A DNA stretch of 35,452 nt. Origin: CAZLXG01 sp964563585 (GTDB lineage Bacteria; Bacteroidota; Bacteroidia; Flavobacteriales; Flavobacteriaceae). Below, in pieces: positions 32,672 through 35,452 of the stretch (positions are counted from its first letter, which is position 1; the number at the start of each line of letters is the position of its first letter). The DNA lies in assembly GCA_964563585.1 (NCBI GenBank), contig CAZLXG010000018.1:1-35452 (forward strand). Reading direction: 5' to 3'. The translations under genes and the position numbers were made by a program. Under the pieces are notes generated by a model. It was not told where the DNA came from. It did not search any database and saw only the letters and a program-made list of their open reading frames with translations.

Positions 32672-33592
32672 TTAGAAATATCTAGGTGATTTTAATTTTG
32701 AACTTAAGAATTTGAATTCGTAAATAAGTAATATTTCGTGCGTACCAGTTGTGTAGCTAGCAATATCTGATATTGGCTTTTCGTAAGCATAACCAATACG
32801 TAGTTGTCTTGATATTTGAAAATCTGCAAGACCTCCAATAGCAGCTGTATGCTTATTAATTCTATACGAAGCACCTAACCAAAACTTTTCATTAAACAAG
32901 AAGTTTGCTGTAAGGTCATAAGATAACGGTGCGCCATTTGTAGCTTTTATTAATCCTGCGGGTTTAAATTTGATGCTTTTGTTTAAATCTATTACACCAC
33001 CTAAAGTGAAATAATAACTTAATCTATCTAAAGCTTCAAAACCTTCATTTGTATTTTTATCTGTGTTTAAAATTCTTGGTACAGATAAACCAGCATATAT
33101 TCTGTTGGTACTCCAATATAAACCAAGACCTAAATTAGGTGTCCAACGATCTTCAATTCCGTTAATTTGTGGGTCGAACCCTTCTGTTTCACGAAAATTT
33201 GCATCTAAACTATACTGCGTAAAACCAGCTTTTAAACCAAAAGCTAATTTCCCATCAACCCCTGTTGGAATTGAATATGAAAAATCTCCATATACGTAAG
33301 TAAAGTTTTCTGGACCTAAATCATCTTCAATAAAAGATAATCCTAAACCTACTCTATCATTCCTTAAAGGTGTATGTATAGAAAGTGTTTGTGTTATTGG
33401 TCCACCATCAAAACCAACCCATTGGCTTCTATGTAATCCAATAATACTTAAAGCTTCTCTACTTCCTGCATACGCTGGGTTTACAGAGATTGTGTTGTAC
33501 ATGTACTGTGTGAATTGCGGTAATTGTTGCGCAACACCAACCGTACAGCTAAACAACGCAATAGCGATTATATAATGTTTAATAAGTTTCAT
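32672..33592 (-). CDS. PorP/SprF-family T9SS outer-membrane protein
   Basis: PorP/SprF proteins are outer-membrane barrels. SprF of Flavobacterium johnsoniae is needed to export the adhesin SprB. The 306-aa protein has a signal peptide ending VGVAQ and then the family hallmark LPQFTQYMYNTISVNPAYAGSR. LHRSQWVGFDGGP and a series of beta-strands follow, ending in the aromatic terminus SPRYF typical of outer-membrane barrels. It lies 12 bp downstream of the type B CTD substrate gene and 11 bp upstream of the first PorE-like gene, matching the SprB-SprF gene arrangement. It is probably the dedicated partner of that substrate; this pairing is inferred from context. Confidence 0.93.
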   Translation of the reverse strand: MKLIKHYIIAIALFSCTVGVAQQLPQFTQYMYNTISVNPAYAGSREALSIIGLHRSQWVGFDGGPITQTLSIHTPLRNDRVGLGLSFIEDDLGPENFTYVYGDFSYSIPTGVDGKLAFGLKAGFTQYSLDANFRETEGFDPQINGIEDRWTPNLGLGLYWSTNRIYAGLSVPRILNTDKNTNEGFEALDRLSYYFTLGGVIDLNKSIKFKPAGLIKATNGAPLSYDLTANFLFNEKFWLGASYRINKHTAAIGGLADFQISRQLRIGYAYEKPISDIASYTTGTHEILLIYEFKFLSSKLKSPRYF

Positions 33593-33604
33593 AGGTTAAT
33601 AGGT

Positions 33605-35452
33605 TTATTTGGTTCCTAAGTAAATTGGACCAGTAAATGGTTTCAATCCACTATTTTTTAAATTTATTATATAATAATATGTTCCGTTTGGTGCTTTTCC
33701 TGCAGCGCCTACAGATGATTTGTGAGCTGATCCTTTCCATGCACCCATATTTTCACCTGTTTGATAATTTTGAGACTCATATATTAATGCTCCCCAACGG
33801 TTAAATATTTTAACATCGGCAGTAAATCCACATAAATCAATTCCCATAATATCAAATGATTCATTAAAACTATCTCCATTTGGAGTTAAAGCTTTAGAGA
33901 TTACAACATCATTTTCGCCACAAGGTAATACCACACAATCTGCATGTATATTCATTGTTACTTCTGTTATGCTGATACAACCTTCTTCTGTAGTTGTATA
34001 TCTAAATAAATAGTTTATTCCATCACTTCCAGGAAGAAAATCTTCAGTAAGCACAAGCCCTGTAGGGTCAAAAATGTTATCTAAAAGAACAGCATTAGTA
34101 TCTCCTTCTATTAATTCCCATGTTCCGTTAGGATTAGTTGTACTAATTAAGGTATTCAAATCAACAATACCTTCATCAAAACATCTGTCTTGTGCTATTA
34201 CATCTGTAATAATTTCATCAAGAGCTACATTTACTGTTTGTGTATAAACTTCTGTATTATTACATTCATCTGTTACTGTCCATGTTCTAACAATTTCATA
34301 GTCAACTAGATTGTTTTCATCAAACGAATTAGTCTCTTCGAAAACTACAGTTACATTAGTAGAACAATTGTCAGAGAATTCTAGAGCCGGTGCATCAGGA
34401 ACATCTGTACAACTCGCATCTATTATTTCTTCAAAAGATGTAGTAGGGGTTGGTGCAGTTGTATCTTGCACTGTAATTATTTGTACATGAGTTGTAGTTA
34501 ATCCACATTCATCAGTAGCTATCCAAGTACGAGTAATTGTATAATTTGAAGGACAATCGCCATCTGTTTTTACATCACTCAGTGTTACTGTAGCATCACC
34601 ACAATTATCAGTAGCCGTTAAGGTTTCTGCATTAGGAACTGAATCACATTCTACAGTGGTATCTGAAGGTAATGTTTCAACAAATTCTGGTCTTGTAGTA
34701 TCTTGAATAGTAATTATTTGAGTATGTGCAGTTGTTAATCCACATTCATCTGTTGCTGTCCATGTACGCGCTATTGAGTAGCTATTTGGACAAGAACCAT
34801 TAGTTTTTACATCGTTAACTGTAACATTGGCATTACCACAACTATCAGTTGCTGTTAATGTTTCTGCATCTGGTACAGCATCACATTCTACGATTATATT
34901 AGTAGGTAATGTTTCAACAAAAGTAGGTGGTGTAGTATCTTGTACTGTAATAATTTGTACATGAGTTCTAGTTAATCCACATTCATCAATTGCTGTCCAA
35001 GTACGTGTAATAATATAATTAGAAGGACAATTACCATCAGTTCTTGTATCTACTACTGATACTGTAGCTGTACCACAGTTATCAGTTGCCGTTAATGTTT
35101 CAGCAGTTGGAACCGCATCACATTCAATAGTGAAATCTTCTGGTAAATCAGTTTCTACAAACTCTGGAGCTGTAGTATCTGATGTTGAAATTATTTGATT
35201 TGCTGTTGCTATGTTTCCACAAGCATCCGTTGCCATCCAAGTACGTGTTATAGTATAACTACCAGGACAAGAACCATCAGTCGTTACATCGCTAAAAGTA
35301 ATTACTGGGTTAGCATCACAATTATCTATAGCTGTTGCATTACCAAAAGCAATAGGAGTTAAGTCATCACTACATTCTGCTGATACGTTTACGGGTAAAG
35401 TAAGTACAGGAGCAGTAGTATCTTTAACTGTATAAGTATAGGTATATACAGA
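33605..35452 (-). CDS. Repeat protein with type B T9SS sorting domain (5' end outside window)
   Basis: The frame stays open to the right edge, so only the C-terminal 615 aa are seen. At least five Cys-rich domains of about 79-82 residues repeat, each starting DTTxP and carrying ECD, DNCG, a Cys-Pro pair and TRTWxAxDECG. The pattern suggests Ig-like or HYR-like modules stabilised by disulfides. After a linker (residues about 412-520) comes the gliding-motility-associated C-terminal domain (residues 521-615): ALTPNGDSFNESFDIMG, VKIFNRWGALIYES and NGTYYYIINLKN. This is the type B T9SS signal found on SprB-like adhesins. A long, surface-exposed adhesin is likely. The gene precedes a PorP/SprF partner in the same operon. 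Confidence 0.92.
   Translation of the reverse strand, partial: SVYTYTYTVKDTTAPVLTLPVNVSAECSDDLTPIAFGNATAIDNCDANPVITFSDVTTDGSCPGSYTITRTWMATDACGNIATANQIISTSDTTAPEFVETDLPEDFTIECDAVPTAETLTATDNCGTATVSVVDTRTDGNCPSNYIITRTWTAIDECGLTRTHVQIITVQDTTPPTFVETLPTNIIVECDAVPDAETLTATDSCGNANVTVNDVKTNGSCPNSYSIARTWTATDECGLTTAHTQIITIQDTTRPEFVETLPSDTTVECDSVPNAETLTATDNCGDATVTLSDVKTDGDCPSNYTITRTWIATDECGLTTTHVQIITVQDTTAPTPTTSFEEIIDASCTDVPDAPALEFSDNCSTNVTVVFEETNSFDENNLVDYEIVRTWTVTDECNNTEVYTQTVNVALDEIITDVIAQDRCFDEGIVDLNTLISTTNPNGTWELIEGDTNAVLLDNIFDPTGLVLTEDFLPGSDGINYLFRYTTTEEGCISITEVTMNIHADCVVLPCGENDVVISKALTPNGDSFNESFDIMGIDLCGFTADVKIFNRWGALIYESQNYQTGENMGAWKGSAHKSSVGAAGKAPNGTYYYIINLKNSGLKPFTGPIYLGTK
34220..35422 (-). repeat. 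Tandem 79-82 codon Cys-rich repeats in the T9SS substrate
   Basis: Units lie at 35180-35422, 34940-35179, 34703-34939 and 34466-34702, with a degenerate fifth unit at about 34220-34465. The units from 34466 to 35179 are closest to one another at the nucleotide level (for example repeated ACTGCTACTGATGAATGTGG-like segments); the edge units are more divergent. This pattern fits recent internal duplications of the central copies. Confidence 0.85.

Noticed and set aside
34466..35422. Regularly repeating DNA that could suggest a CRISPR array
   Set aside because: The period is about 240 bp, the frame is open throughout and the units translate to the same Cys-rich domain. There are no short identical repeats with unique spacers.

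Overview
The window is AT-rich, densely coded chromosomal DNA from a member of the Bacteroidota, most likely a marine or aquatic Flavobacteriaceae. The evidence is type IX secretion system (T9SS) genes (PorQ, PorP/SprF and PorE-like proteins, and a protein with a type B C-terminal sorting domain), a fused alpha/beta 2-oxoacid dehydrogenase E1, promoters of the Bacteroidota TTG-N20-TAnnTTTG type, and almost no Shine-Dalgarno sequences. One run of 100 N (11911-12010) marks a scaffold gap inside the gamma-glutamyltransferase gene. I see no rRNA, tRNA, CRISPR array, transposase, integrase or prophage.

Layout. Positions 1-13.5 kb are almost entirely minus strand: a small membrane protein, an unrecognised 156-aa protein with a decayed partial copy of its own 3' end nearby, the fused E1 enzyme, a degenerate M1-peptidase/outer-membrane-barrel protein, a LOG-family protein, UvrA, an unrecognised membrane-anchored protein, gamma-glutamyltransferase and an ACP phosphodiesterase-like protein. 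From 13.6 to 17 kb come glmM (+), a lipid A acyltransferase-family gene (-), a rhomboid protease (+) and a small, apparently frameshifted lipoprotein (-). From 17.1 to 28.4 kb the plus strand carries lon, porQ, cmk, rpsA, pyrR, pyrB, a STAS-like protein, rnz, pdxH and a CAP-domain lipoprotein, with one small minus-strand gene converging on rnz.

From 28.7 kb to the right edge lies a minus-strand T9SS cluster. It reads, in transcription order, a Cys-rich repeat protein with a type B sorting domain (5' end outside the window), a PorP/SprF-family barrel, and two tandem PorE-like proteins (TPR, beta-propeller, carboxypeptidase-regulatory fold, OmpA) of identical length. It ends in a clear terminator. 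The likely logic is that the repeat protein is the exported surface substrate, the PorP/SprF protein is its outer-membrane partner, and the PorE-like proteins tie this to peptidoglycan. PorQ, encoded elsewhere in the window, belongs to the same export pathway.

The most interesting items are the tandem PorE duplication in a substrate-specific T9SS locus, the M1-like protein that has lost its zinc site and carries an outer-membrane barrel, the long structured rpsA leader with a repeated GAAA-loop hairpin, two identical boxes exactly 42 bp apart upstream of the CAP lipoprotein, the frameshifted lipoprotein, and the decayed duplicate at the left edge. I do not see a clearly new multi-gene defence or mobile system; most of the window is conserved flavobacterial chromosome.
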